Positions 33,912 to 42,227 of a stretch of 60,331 bases of DNA are shown here, piece by piece (position 1 is the first letter of the stretch; each line of letters opens with the position of its first letter). The position numbers and the translations under genes are program-made. The notes under the pieces were generated by a model. That model made no database searches. It was not told the DNA's origin and saw only the letters and a list, made by a program, of their open reading frames with translations. Source of the DNA: Phycisphaerales bacterium (lineage in GTDB: Bacteria > Planctomycetota > Phycisphaerae > Phycisphaerales > SM1A02); assembly GCA_030748805.1 (NCBI GenBank), contig JASMLG010000124.1, positions 1-60,331 on the forward strand, given 5' to 3'.

Positions 33912-34895
33912 TTATTCATCGTCTATATGCTTCGAATTACTGGTGTTATTTTGCTGGTTTTGCCCATGTCGCCTTGTGAGGGTAACAATAACAATAAAAA
34001 GAATTAATGGAATAATAAGCGTGACCGTTGTCAAAACAGAATCACTTCCTGCGAACTTTTCGTTAAGTACAATCTCTTCTGAAACCTCTCCAGATGGCCA
34101 ACCTATATCCAGTACTGTAGTCCTCCCGTTTCTCTCAACCCCAACTACAGTTAATCCGTCTGGCGAAGGGACAACTCCCCATCTCCCCCTTGGTACTTTA
34201 AAGGTTGCTATTCCTATCGGTCCCGATTGCTGCAAACCAATTATTGATGCATTTTTTTCGTTTTTAGTTATTAAGAGGGGCCAATCATCATTAACAATAA
34301 AATCAACCAATTGATCTTCTAATTCAATTATATCCCCCCCTCTCCATTTCCCGTCTTGAAGATACCAAACAGAAACTTCGTTTTCTTCTGGGGAGGCGGC
34401 TATGAGTTTCCCGTTAAGAGAAGCAACGTGAGCGTCAGGTTTTTCCAGAGTTGGAAGTTGGATTAATTTGTTGCCAATATACCTATACAAATCGAGGTTC
34501 AAACCACCGAAAGCAATTATTGGCTGTTCATCAATTAGAACTAAATCTGTCGGCCTCTGATCTGACTCAAGAAATGAAACAAGTTGTGCACGATGCCTAG
34601 AAGGAGACCCTGAGGTAGTTCCTGTATGTCGAACTGCGCGTTTAACCTTATACAATTCAACCCCTGACCCATCTTCCACAAACCAAATGTTGTTTTCGCC
34701 TACTACAAGTGCTTCTGGTCTGGACATTAGTGGCTGAATTACCCAATACCCGTTTGTCGTTTCCCTTGAACAAAGTTCATGCTCATTACCAATTGCATCT
34801 GGAGGTCGGTCACCAACAAACCAAACACTTTCCTCAGTTCCGTCTGCAGTAATTGGCTGGAGAGACAATAAACACCCAGCGATTAATCCAATCAC
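33912..34895 (-). CDS. Hypothetical exported protein with C-terminal membrane anchor, 327 aa
   Basis: MIGLIAGCLLSLQPITADG is a signal peptide. The body is beta-rich with recurring WF/WY blades (ESVWFVGDRPPDAIG, NNIWFVEDGSGVELYKV, EVSVWYLQDGKWRGGD), suggesting a beta-propeller-like fold. A C-terminal hydrophobic segment (VTLIIPLILFIVIVTLT) followed by RRHGQ would anchor it. The start overlaps the previous gene by 4 bp, so translation is coupled. Function unknown. Confidence 0.6.
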   Translation of the reverse strand: MIGLIAGCLLSLQPITADGTEESVWFVGDRPPDAIGNEHELCSRETTNGYWVIQPLMSRPEALVVGENNIWFVEDGSGVELYKVKRAVRHTGTTSGSPSRHRAQLVSFLESDQRPTDLVLIDEQPIIAFGGLNLDLYRYIGNKLIQLPTLEKPDAHVASLNGKLIAASPEENEVSVWYLQDGKWRGGDIIELEDQLVDFIVNDDWPLLITKNEKNASIIGLQQSGPIGIATFKVPRGRWGVVPSPDGLTVVGVERNGRTTVLDIGWPSGEVSEEIVLNEKFAGSDSVLTTVTLIIPLILFIVIVTLTRRHGQNQQNNTSNSKHIDDE

Positions 34896-35665
34896 TTTGA
34901 TTCCTCAACTATCACTTCTGGCTTAAGTGCTTTTGTTAGATAATCCAAATCTAACACCTGTTCCATTGGCTCTTCATCAACAATAGTAGATAGTGTTGAA
35001 AACACAATTTTAATTTCAGCATTTCCTTGCTTTTCATCCAAATCAATCAAACCGCCAGTGATTGGCCAGTGCAACTCATGTTTATTTTCAATTTCCACAC
35101 GCACCTCTCTTCGATGAATAGCGGTTGATTTTTCTTCGCCTTCAATCAAAGTAATCACCAAAGGGCGATTAGTTGCTCGGTCAAAAGTGGCCTCCCATAA
35201 TCTCCCTTTTTCATCCCACAACGAAACAACACCATCCTTAATGTGTAAATCTCCTTCTGGAAGAGGAGAGAGCCCAAGAAGAATCAGGGCAACCTGAACA
35301 TCAGAGAAAATTTTTGTCTTATCCCCTATGGTTAATATTGTTTCATCTCCGGTTAAATCAAAAAACCAGAAGTGCTGGTTTTCTCCTCCAAACCAGAGGA
35401 TTAATTCGCCAAGTTTTGAAATACGAAAGGAAATTGCGTTTCCGTTCTTCCAAAAATCAAGGTCACCCTGCTCCATGTGCTTACCGCTATCATCTGACCA
35501 TCTAAACTCAACCACCCCTCTTCCTACAAGTTTTGTGAACTTTGCAGTACGTTCTTCTTGAGATACTCTCACCTGATTTGGAGTCATATCCACCTTTATG
35601 ACATCACTTTCACCATTTGGAGCACAGTTAGATATAAATATAAAAACACAAAACAAAAACCGCAC
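34892..35665 (-). CDS. Hypothetical exported protein, LolA/lipoprotein-like, 257 aa
   Basis: MRFLFCVFIFISNCAPNGES has a short hydrophobic leader ending at a Cys; ISNC is a weak lipobox. The rest is beta-rich with alternating aromatic strands (GRGVVEFRWSDDSGKHMEQG, WFGGENQHFWFFDLTGDETI), as in LolA-like lipid-carrier folds, but I do not assign that. It overlaps its upstream neighbour by 1 bp and its downstream neighbour by 4 bp, so all belong to one operon with the FliF-like gene. Confidence 0.55.
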   Translation of the reverse strand: MRFLFCVFIFISNCAPNGESDVIKVDMTPNQVRVSQEERTAKFTKLVGRGVVEFRWSDDSGKHMEQGDLDFWKNGNAISFRISKLGELILWFGGENQHFWFFDLTGDETILTIGDKTKIFSDVQVALILLGLSPLPEGDLHIKDGVVSLWDEKGRLWEATFDRATNRPLVITLIEGEEKSTAIHRREVRVEIENKHELHWPITGGLIDLDEKQGNAEIKIVFSTLSTIVDEEPMEQVLDLDYLTKALKPEVIVEESK

Positions 35666-36180
35666 TACAAACCACCTTGGAGTATTTCACTTAACTGATC
35701 TGAAAGGTCTTGTATTTCGCCTTCTTCAATCCCCGGATTCTTAACTTTTACTGGTTCTCCATCGATTCCCCTAAATTGAAGGAGCCATAGTTCACCATCT
35801 TCATAATCTTCTCGACCAATAAGTTTCAATTTACGTTTTCTAAGCAATACTAGAGCCAAAATGTATCGAAAAGCTATTCTTTGGGGCTTATCATCACTTT
35901 CAAGCCGTTCGAAAAGATCCACTAGAACTTCGTCATCTATGACGATATCGGGTTTTTTGCCCTGTTCAGCGACGATATACTTCCAATGGCTAAATAATCG
36001 CGGGGGTCTACTCCCTTTTTCCCAAGCCGCCTGTGAATAATCAAACCTATCAAACCCTTCATCCTCTTCACGTTCACATAGGGCTGCTATCGCTTGGGTG
36101 TTTGGAGCAAGAGGATCACCTGTTAAATGACATACACCAGTGGGTCTTGAGACACCTTGTGAATTTCCGAATCGTGACAT
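35665..36180 (-). CDS. Hypothetical protein, 171 aa
   Basis: First gene of the operon. PTGVCHLTGDPLAPNTQAIA looks like a small Cys/His zinc-binding start, but with few cysteines it is not a defined family; the middle (SRPPRLFSHWKYIVAEQGKK) and RIAFRYILALVLLRKRKLKL are helical. I believe such proteins occur in planctomycetes, but no function comes to mind. Start ATG 36180; the gene is divergent from cdaA with 38 bp between them. Confidence 0.6.
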   Translation of the reverse strand: MSRFGNSQGVSRPTGVCHLTGDPLAPNTQAIAALCEREEDEGFDRFDYSQAAWEKGSRPPRLFSHWKYIVAEQGKKPDIVIDDEVLVDLFERLESDDKPQRIAFRYILALVLLRKRKLKLIGREDYEDGELWLLQFRGIDGEPVKVKNPGIEEGEIQDLSDQLSEILQGGL

Positions 36181-36218
36181 AGTGAGAATCCTACGTTATC
36201 CGCGTATAATTTGAGCAC

Positions 36219-37073
36219 ATGACTTGGACTATTTTTGGATATGAAGTTTTTGAGACAGCTATTGAGTTATTAATCATCTGGATTATTATCTTTTATGCGT
36301 TCAGGTTTTTACAAGGAACTAGGGGCGGAGGGGTCATTAGGGGGCTCGTCATATTGCTCCTACCACTTTGGCTTCTCCAGATGCTTGCTGGATGGATGGG
36401 ACATTTTGAGCGATTAGATTTTTTCGCAGATCAATTTTTGACTGGTTTCTTTTTATTACTTATTATTATTTTCCAACCAGAACTTCGTCAAGCAGCGGTT
36501 CGAGTAAGCCAGTCAGGACTCTTTGCACGATTTAGAAATCAATCTTCTGTTGGAGGATCAACAATTACTGCGGTTGCTGATGCTTCCAATTTCTTAAGTA
36601 GAAATCAATTTGGTGGTCTCATTGCAATCGAACGAGAGAACAGTACTAATGATCACGTCATCGGTGGGCAGGAACTTGATGCAGAGGTAAGTTCTCAACT
36701 ATTACAGTCAATTTTTTGGCCAAACAATCCCCTACACGATCTTGGGCTTATTATTAATAGCGATAGAATTAAAAAAGCAAGTGTGCAATTCCCTCTTGCA
36801 GATGAATCAGCAATGCTTTCATCTGTACTAGGTTCTCGCCATAGAGCGGGTGTTGGGTTATCAATGAGATGCGATGCCCTAGTTGTAATCATTAGTGAAC
36901 AAACAGGACGTATTTCATTTGCTGATCATGGTGAATTAGTCACTGTTGATCGAGACGATTTAGAATCTGAGCTTGCAAAACGCCTTCAACAAGAACAAGA
37001 TAACACTGCTCAAGAGCAAGCATCTTCTGATGATGTTGCCGCAACATCTGCAACAACGGAGTCATCGGAATGA
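36219..37073 (+). CDS. cdaA: Diadenylate cyclase, CdaA type, with altered DGA motif
   Basis: CdaA makes c-di-AMP from two ATP at the membrane. The 284-residue protein has three N-terminal membrane segments (TAIELLIIWIIIFYAFRF, GLVILLLPLWLLQMLAGWMG, FLTGFFLLLIIIFQPELRQA) and a DAC domain. The RHR motif is intact in LGSRHRAGVGLS (about 205-216), as is VVIISEQTGRISFADHGEL. The usual DGA motif in PLHDGAVI reads PLHDLGLI near 171-178, so Gly-Ala is replaced by Leu-Gly while Asp is kept. The C-terminal tail is acidic and Gln-rich. It overlaps the YbbR-like gene by 4 bp, as in other cdaA-cdaR operons. Confidence 0.85.
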   Translation: MTWTIFGYEVFETAIELLIIWIIIFYAFRFLQGTRGGGVIRGLVILLLPLWLLQMLAGWMGHFERLDFFADQFLTGFFLLLIIIFQPELRQAAVRVSQSGLFARFRNQSSVGGSTITAVADASNFLSRNQFGGLIAIERENSTNDHVIGGQELDAEVSSQLLQSIFWPNNPLHDLGLIINSDRIKKASVQFPLADESAMLSSVLGSRHRAGVGLSMRCDALVVIISEQTGRISFADHGELVTVDRDDLESELAKRLQQEQDNTAQEQASSDDVAATSATTESSE

Positions 37074-38080
37074 AACGCAAAGACGACACGATTGCAATTC
37101 TATTTATTACAGCACTTACAATTGTTGTTTGGTTTTGGGCTGCTGGAAAGACAAAGCACTCATCAAGTGAAGCGACAATCCTTCATTTTAAAGCACCTGA
37201 GGGATCAAATACCACCATCACACCTAATTCGCAGTCGATAGTTTTAACTTTTTCTGGTCCAAGAGCAGCTGTCAACGCTGCAAAAGAAGCATGTGTTGGT
37301 GGCCTTAATTTTTCCCTTGCTCTTCCAGATGGGGAACAAGATATTGTCGATTTGGTTTCTAAAATAAACCAACTCGACAAAATCAAGGATACAGGAGCAG
37401 CAGTAACAGCTATAAACCCTACTTCAATTAAACTCAATGTGCAGACCATCGATCTAGTTGAGGCATCAGTTGATCCAATTATCCCAAATGTAACAGTCAG
37501 CGGTGATGTTACGGTAGATCCTGCAACTGTAACTCTTAGAATACCAAAAGAACTTCGGAAAAATTTACCTGATGCAATTACCGTAACCGCAATGGTAAGC
37601 GATACAGCGGTAGAATTATTACAACCCGGAATAGTACACACAAGAAGCGCTATTATTCAACTACCCGAACAACTTGATTCGGAAAATATATTAGTTGAAC
37701 CAAGCAGAGTGTCGGTAACTTTTAAAATTCAGTCGAAAACAGAAAAGGCAGATCTTCAACAAGTTAGAATTTTACTTGCGGGTCCTCCAGAGGATTATTC
37801 TGAGTACTCAGTAGTCCTACCAAGAAAAGTAATAACTGGTGTCTCTGTTGAAGCAGATGCAGATATTATCGATGGTATTAAATCTGGAAACGTTAAAGTT
37901 TTTGCTATTCTTCGTCTTGCTTCTAGTGATATGGAACAGAAAATTACTTCTAAAACCATCACGACCTTCCTAGCAATTACTGAGGATGGCTTAGGTCATG
38001 AACTTACAACTACTGTCGAAGATCCTTCGTCTCTAAACGTCGAGTTAACAATTGAACCAATTGTTCTACAAACTCAATAG
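37070..38080 (+). CDS. YbbR-domain protein (CdaR-like regulator)
   Basis: The 336-residue protein starts MKRKDDTIAILFITALTIVV, a membrane anchor, then repeats of an extracytoplasmic beta domain (SIVLTFSGPRAAVNAAKEAC, DPIIPNVTVSGDVTVDPATV, SENILVEPSRVSVTFKIQ) typical of YbbR repeats, in which V.PS.V.V is recurrent. CdaR modulates CdaA in Firmicutes. ATGA overlap with the cyclase gene supports joint expression. glmM, the usual third gene, is not next. Confidence 0.8.
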   Translation: MKRKDDTIAILFITALTIVVWFWAAGKTKHSSSEATILHFKAPEGSNTTITPNSQSIVLTFSGPRAAVNAAKEACVGGLNFSLALPDGEQDIVDLVSKINQLDKIKDTGAAVTAINPTSIKLNVQTIDLVEASVDPIIPNVTVSGDVTVDPATVTLRIPKELRKNLPDAITVTAMVSDTAVELLQPGIVHTRSAIIQLPEQLDSENILVEPSRVSVTFKIQSKTEKADLQQVRILLAGPPEDYSEYSVVLPRKVITGVSVEADADIIDGIKSGNVKVFAILRLASSDMEQKITSKTITTFLAITEDGLGHELTTTVEDPSSLNVELTIEPIVLQTQ

Positions 38081-38325
38081 TTAAATCATCCCCAAGCGGC
38101 AAATTAAACCAACAAAACCTGAATATTCACAGTTTTGTTATTGCCATAAACGACCTCTGCAAAAATAACAGAACTACCTATTACTCGAATATCATTTGAG
38201 TTATTAATCCGCTATTTGAAAAAATATTCGACTCTGAAAGCCAAGCAAGTCCAAGTAATATTAAGACAATTTAGTTATTCTCGACACTAACACTAATTTT
38301 TAAAAAAACTTTGACAATTAATTGT
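38081..38325. other. Convergent intergenic region
   Basis: About 245 AT-rich bp between the YbbR gene and tyrS. No ORF, no obvious hairpin terminator. TTGACAATTAATTG near 38309 resembles a -35 region but no -10 follows in place. Confidence 0.4.
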
Positions 38326-39630
38326 TTACGACCAACGGCTAGCAAACCATGCTTTTTTGCCTCGTTTAAGCAGTATTGTTGCGTCGTGGAGAAGGTCATC
38401 CGTTGTTAGGATTCGATTAATTGCCTCTTCACCTATAACTTTTTCTCCGTTAATCGCAACCGAACCGCTTTTCAAAAACTCTCTTGCTTCCCGTTTACTT
38501 TTGCAAAGTTCTGTTTGTGGCAACAGTTCAACAAGGGAAGCGGCATTACTTCCAAGAGAACCCTTTGAAAAATCACCACTTGGAACTTCTGAAAACACTT
38601 CTGACAACATATTTGAGTCAAGCGATTTAATATCGCCACCAAAGAGCGCGTTTGCTGCATCGTTACACTTAGTTACATTTTCACTTCCATGAAACAACTC
38701 TGTCATTGAATCAGCCAGTGCCTTCTGTGCTGCACGTTGATGTGGAACATCTGCATGTTCTTTTTCAATTTCTTCAATAGTTGCTTGATCCAAAAAAGTA
38801 AACCAGCGTAAAAATTTCCCTGCATCTTCGTCAGCTGTATTTAACCAATATTGATGGAAAGCATACGGGCTTGTCCTTTCTTCTGTGAGCCAAATCGCGC
38901 CTTTTTCTGTCTTGCCAATCTTGCTTCCATCGGTTGCTGTAACAAGTGGATTGGTAATTCCAGCACCCCTAAATTGGTCTTCAGGTGATTTAATCATGTC
39001 TCTGCGAATTAAATCAATACCAGCAACAATATTCCCATATTGGTCACTCCCCGCAATTTGAATTGTGCAATCCATTTCCCTTCGCAAATGAAGAAAATCG
39101 TATGCTTGCAAAATCATGTAACTAAACTCAGTGTAAGAAATCCCTTGTTCGCGATTGTTCAAGCGATCCTTAACCGAATCTTTTTGAATCATTGTGTTCA
39201 CAGAAAAAAACTTGCCAACATCACGTAGAACATCTATGAATCCAAGTTCACATAACCAGTCCGCGTTATTAACAATGACTGCAGCGTTCTCGCCTTCAAA
39301 GTCTAGAACCTTAGAAAAAGAACGTAGTTGACCTTCAATATTTTTTTCTACTTGATCTTTTGATAAGAGTTGGCGCTCAGCATCTTTCCCAGAAGGGTCG
39401 CCAATCAGACCAGTGCCTCCACCCATAAGAACAATTGGCTTGTGACCCGCCAATTGCCAATGCCTAAGCATTTTAATTGGCATGTAGTTCCCTATCGTGA
39501 GTGCATCCTTGGTTGGGTCAAATCCACAATACGCAATTCTACTTCCAGATGACAGATGTTCTTGCAGTTCATCCCCGCCAGTTGTTTGGTGAAGTAGACC
39601 CCGCCAGTTGAGTTCATCTAAAAATTGCAT
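38326..39630 (-). CDS. tyrS: Tyrosyl-tRNA synthetase
   Basis: The enzyme charges tRNA-Tyr. The 434-residue protein has the HIGH-equivalent TIGNYMPIKML, GGGTGLIGDPSGKDAER, the tyrosine pocket YTEFSYMILQAYDFLHL, QIAGSDQYGNIVAGIDLIRR, the KMSKS-equivalent GSKIGKTEKGAIWL, and a C-terminal S4-like RNA-binding domain (SKREAREFLKSGSVAINGEK). It is 9 bp downstream of a small membrane protein gene and belongs to the pheS operon. Confidence 0.97.
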   Translation of the reverse strand: MQFLDELNWRGLLHQTTGGDELQEHLSSGSRIAYCGFDPTKDALTIGNYMPIKMLRHWQLAGHKPIVLMGGGTGLIGDPSGKDAERQLLSKDQVEKNIEGQLRSFSKVLDFEGENAAVIVNNADWLCELGFIDVLRDVGKFFSVNTMIQKDSVKDRLNNREQGISYTEFSYMILQAYDFLHLRREMDCTIQIAGSDQYGNIVAGIDLIRRDMIKSPEDQFRGAGITNPLVTATDGSKIGKTEKGAIWLTEERTSPYAFHQYWLNTADEDAGKFLRWFTFLDQATIEEIEKEHADVPHQRAAQKALADSMTELFHGSENVTKCNDAANALFGGDIKSLDSNMLSEVFSEVPSGDFSKGSLGSNAASLVELLPQTELCKSKREAREFLKSGSVAINGEKVIGEEAINRILTTDDLLHDATILLKRGKKAWFASRWS

Positions 39631-39639
39631 GTGGGCAGT

Positions 39640-40167
39640 TTACAGCCAAGAAGCGACTTCGTTACGTGTTTGTTTTCGATTCAGGTAAATCAAAAGAAAT
39701 ACAGGCAATACAAGGTAAAGTGGGGTTGAAATCACAATTTGTGCGAGGAACATACCCTGTACTTCAGTATTTTGTTTTACTAGATCCATCCTAGGAGCCC
39801 AATTGGCTATTGCAGCAGCTATTGTAAATAGGATATACAACACCGACCATACGAACAGAATCATTCTCGCTTTTGGAGCGCGTTGTAGCAAAGCCATACC
39901 AGACCCCGCAAGCACAATAGAAAAGACAATATTCGACAATGTGACTGTAGTTGTAATCCATTCTGGTGGTTTAGTTGCCTTGAGCTGTATCTTTAGTCCT
40001 TCGCTGAGTTCACCATCCCCAAACGGAATCGCAGTGTGTAGTTGCTCTATTTCGGCCATTCCAGTAAGGGCAAGGCATCCACCAAAGAGAGAAAGCCCAC
40101 CAACAATAATACAACAAGCACCCACGGTTGTTGGCCAAGTCGCTGAATATTGTACGCCTTCATTCAA
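39640..40167 (-). CDS. Hypothetical membrane protein, 175 aa, four segments
   Basis: The protein has four hydrophobic segments (VGACCIIVGGLSLFGGCLAL, TVTLSNIVFSIVLAGSGMAL, MILFVWSVLYILFTIAAAIA, and IVISTPLYLVLPVFLLIYLN), with short charged loops. No family recognised. It starts within the last bases of pheS (4-bp overlap) and ends 9 bp before tyrS, so it is translated from the same message as two synthetases. Similar small membrane proteins occur next to unrelated genes in planctomycetes; function unknown. Confidence 0.7.
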   Translation of the reverse strand: MNEGVQYSATWPTTVGACCIIVGGLSLFGGCLALTGMAEIEQLHTAIPFGDGELSEGLKIQLKATKPPEWITTTVTLSNIVFSIVLAGSGMALLQRAPKARMILFVWSVLYILFTIAAAIANWAPRMDLVKQNTEVQGMFLAQIVISTPLYLVLPVFLLIYLNRKQTRNEVASWL

Positions 40168-41147
40168 AACTGTCGAAGGAACCTTGCGTTATTTTCAAAA
40201 AGCCAGCGAATGTCTTGGATTCCGTACTTAATCATTGCAACCCGTTCGATACCTATGCCAAACGCAAACCCCTGCCACTTCTCGTTGTCGTACCCAACTT
40301 GTTCAAAAACATTTGGATCAACCAAACCACACCCACCAATTTCAACCCACTGCCATTTTCCTTTGATTTTCATCTTCATGTCTACTTCAGCGGATGGCTC
40401 AGTAAACGGGAAAAAACTTGGGCGAAAACGTACTTCGGCTTCTTCTCCAAAATAGGATTTTGCAAACTGGAAGAGAGTCGTTTTAAGGTCGACCATGGAT
40501 ACTTTCGGAGCTACAAGCAATCCCTCACATTGGTGAAACATACTGAAGTGTGTAGCATCATGTGTGTCTGGTCTATAGACACGTCCCACCGCAATAATCT
40601 TGATGGGCGGAGGGGTTGATTCCATTACACGGATTTGAACAGTTGAAGTTTGGCTGCGAAGCATTCGATCGGCACCCATATAAAAGTTGTCGATTGGATC
40701 TCGCGCAGGATGATCTTCTGGAATATTCAAAGCATTGAAGTTGTGATGTTCATCTTCCACTTCTGGGCCATACGCAACTGAAAAACCCATGCGACTAAAT
40801 ACTTCAGTAATACCATCAATCGTCTTAGTGATGATGTGCCGGCGACCCTGCGCTACATCTTTACCCGGCTCTGTAACATCCATTGGAGGACGAGAGGTGA
40901 TGCTGCCTACTAGTTCGCTTTTACGGACATCAAACGCATTCTCAATCGCATTCTTTACTTCATTAAGGCGTTTGCCCACTGCTGGCTTGTCTTCCTTAGA
41001 AACGTCTTTCAAAAGAGGCATAACCCTCTTTAAGCGTCCTTTTGAGCCAAGATAAGAAACACGCCACGACTCTAAGGCATCAATTGAGTCAACTGAAGCT
41101 ATTTCTCCAATCGCATCATCTTGCAATTTGTCAAGTGTTTCAAGCAT
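40164..41147 (-). CDS. pheS: Phenylalanyl-tRNA synthetase alpha subunit
   Basis: PheS is the catalytic subunit of the alpha2beta2 enzyme. The frame opens at 41273, but residues upstream of ATG 41145-41147 are encoded by palindromic repeats and have no homology, so I start at MLETLDKLQDDAIGEIASVD (327 residues). Motifs: VSYLGSKGRLKRVMPLLKDV, HHNFNALNIPEDHPARD, TSTVQIRVMESTPPP, VGRVYRPDTHDATHFSMFHQ, VRFRPSFFPFTEPSAEVD and GFAFGIGIERVAMIKYGI. pheT is not adjacent, which is unusual. Confidence 0.94.
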   Translation of the reverse strand: MLETLDKLQDDAIGEIASVDSIDALESWRVSYLGSKGRLKRVMPLLKDVSKEDKPAVGKRLNEVKNAIENAFDVRKSELVGSITSRPPMDVTEPGKDVAQGRRHIITKTIDGITEVFSRMGFSVAYGPEVEDEHHNFNALNIPEDHPARDPIDNFYMGADRMLRSQTSTVQIRVMESTPPPIKIIAVGRVYRPDTHDATHFSMFHQCEGLLVAPKVSMVDLKTTLFQFAKSYFGEEAEVRFRPSFFPFTEPSAEVDMKMKIKGKWQWVEIGGCGLVDPNVFEQVGYDNEKWQGFAFGIGIERVAMIKYGIQDIRWLFENNARFLRQF

Positions 41148-41187
41148 ATTGGCATGATACGCTAAAGGGGACACCCACAGCAAGGAC

Positions 41188-41334
41188 ATTTCGACGTGAC
41201 TGTCACAAAGAGCGAGTCCTTGAGCGACAGTGACTGTCACTAGAAATCCGAGCGTTAATTGACCGCGGGTCAATTAATTCCACGTGACTGTCACAAAGAG
41301 CGAGTCCTCGAGCGACAGTGACTGTCACTAGAAA
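41188..41334. repeat. Tandem pair of palindromic repeat units between rplQ and pheS
   Basis: Two units of about 58-62 bp, each with GTGACTGTCAC, AAAGAGCGAGTCC, GAGCGACA and GTGACTGTCAC (41196-41206 with 41230-41240; 41284-41294 with 41318-41328). Between them lies a perfect palindrome, TTAATTGACC-gcg-GGTCAATTAA (41255-41277), carrying the GACCGCGGGTCA core seen at 25206-25257. Both units end in CACTAGAAAT. Confidence 0.85.
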
Positions 41335-42189
41335 TTACTCTTCTGTTTTCTCTACCTCATCACTTGATGTTTCATCGGCTTCTTGGATTTCATCTCCTTC
41401 TTGAGATTCCTCAACCTCTGTTGCTTCTTCTGATGTTTCAACAACTTCTTCTGCAACCGCTTCGTCGATGACTTCCTCTGCCGCTTCGTCGACGACTTCC
41501 TCTGCCGCTTCATCGATGACTTCCTCTGCCGCTTCGTCGACGACTTCCTCTGCCGCTTCATCGACGACTTCCTCTGCCGCTTCATCAACAACTTGGTCTT
41601 CTACTGCTTCTGGAGTTGCAGAAATAAGAACTTTGGCAGAAAAATCACGTCGGCGTTGTTTTTGAGTACGTCTACGAGAATCATTACCGCCAATTTGAGG
41701 ACCCTCTTCCTCACCAACGAGTTGCAAAATAACTAAATCAGTTCCATCGCCTAAACGGCGTTTGTCGATCTTGACGATTCTCGTATATCCACCATCACGA
41801 TCAGCAAACTTTGGGGCAATTACTGCCATGATATGTTGAACCAATCTTGGTGCTTTCCTTACCTCACCATATCTATTAAATTCAATATCGTTCTCGCTTG
41901 GCAAATCAAAATGATCGTTCGTTTTTGCCGAATCGGGTACATTCGGATCTGCTACCCATGAATGGATCTTACGGTCATTGATTAATTGTTCAATGCGTCT
42001 TCTGGAATTTAATCCACCGCGCTTTGCAATTGTTATGATCTTTTCAACAAACGGCTGAACTGCCTTCGCCTTAGGCATAGTAGTTTCAATTTGACCGTGT
42101 TCGAAAAGTCCAGCAGCTAGATTTCGAAGCATTGCTGTACGATGTTCGCTATCTCTGCATAATTGTTTTCCATGAATTCTATGTCGCAT
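41335..42189 (-). CDS. rplQ: 50S ribosomal protein L17 with long acidic repeat tail
   Basis: Residues 1 to about 160 are L17: MRHRIHGKQLCRDSEHRTAM, LRNLAAGLFEHGQIETTMPK, then DGGYTRIVKIDKRRLGDGTD. L17 is usually 120-180 residues; here 284, because the C-terminus adds AAEEVVDE-type repeats (about six near-identical octapeptides, encoded by 24-bp tandem repeats at 41459-41590) and a final acidic segment. The tail should be disordered or helical and very acidic, unlike a ribosomal core. It is the last gene of the ribosomal operon. Confidence 0.93.
   Translation of the reverse strand: MRHRIHGKQLCRDSEHRTAMLRNLAAGLFEHGQIETTMPKAKAVQPFVEKIITIAKRGGLNSRRRIEQLINDRKIHSWVADPNVPDSAKTNDHFDLPSENDIEFNRYGEVRKAPRLVQHIMAVIAPKFADRDGGYTRIVKIDKRRLGDGTDLVILQLVGEEEGPQIGGNDSRRRTQKQRRRDFSAKVLISATPEAVEDQVVDEAAEEVVDEAAEEVVDEAAEEVIDEAAEEVVDEAAEEVIDEAVAEEVVETSEEATEVEESQEGDEIQEADETSSDEVEKTEE
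41459..41590 (-). repeat. 24-bp tandem repeat inside rplQ
   Basis: Five to six copies of GCTTCGTCGACGACTTCCTC plus TGCC with few changes (TCG/TCA, GAC/GAT). The unit length is a multiple of three, so copy-number change would keep the frame and lengthen or shorten the acidic tail. Confidence 0.9.
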
Positions 42190-42227
42190 GGTCGTACTCC
42201 TTCACAAGACGTAAGCTAACGTCTTGA

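Noticed and set aside
41148..41273. N-terminal extension of PheS
   Set aside because: The extra 42 codons are made of GTGACTGTCAC repeat sequence and match no PheS; ATG 41147 gives the family start.
41459..41590. CRISPR-like array
   Set aside because: Direct tandem repeats of 24 bp without spacers, in frame within rplQ.
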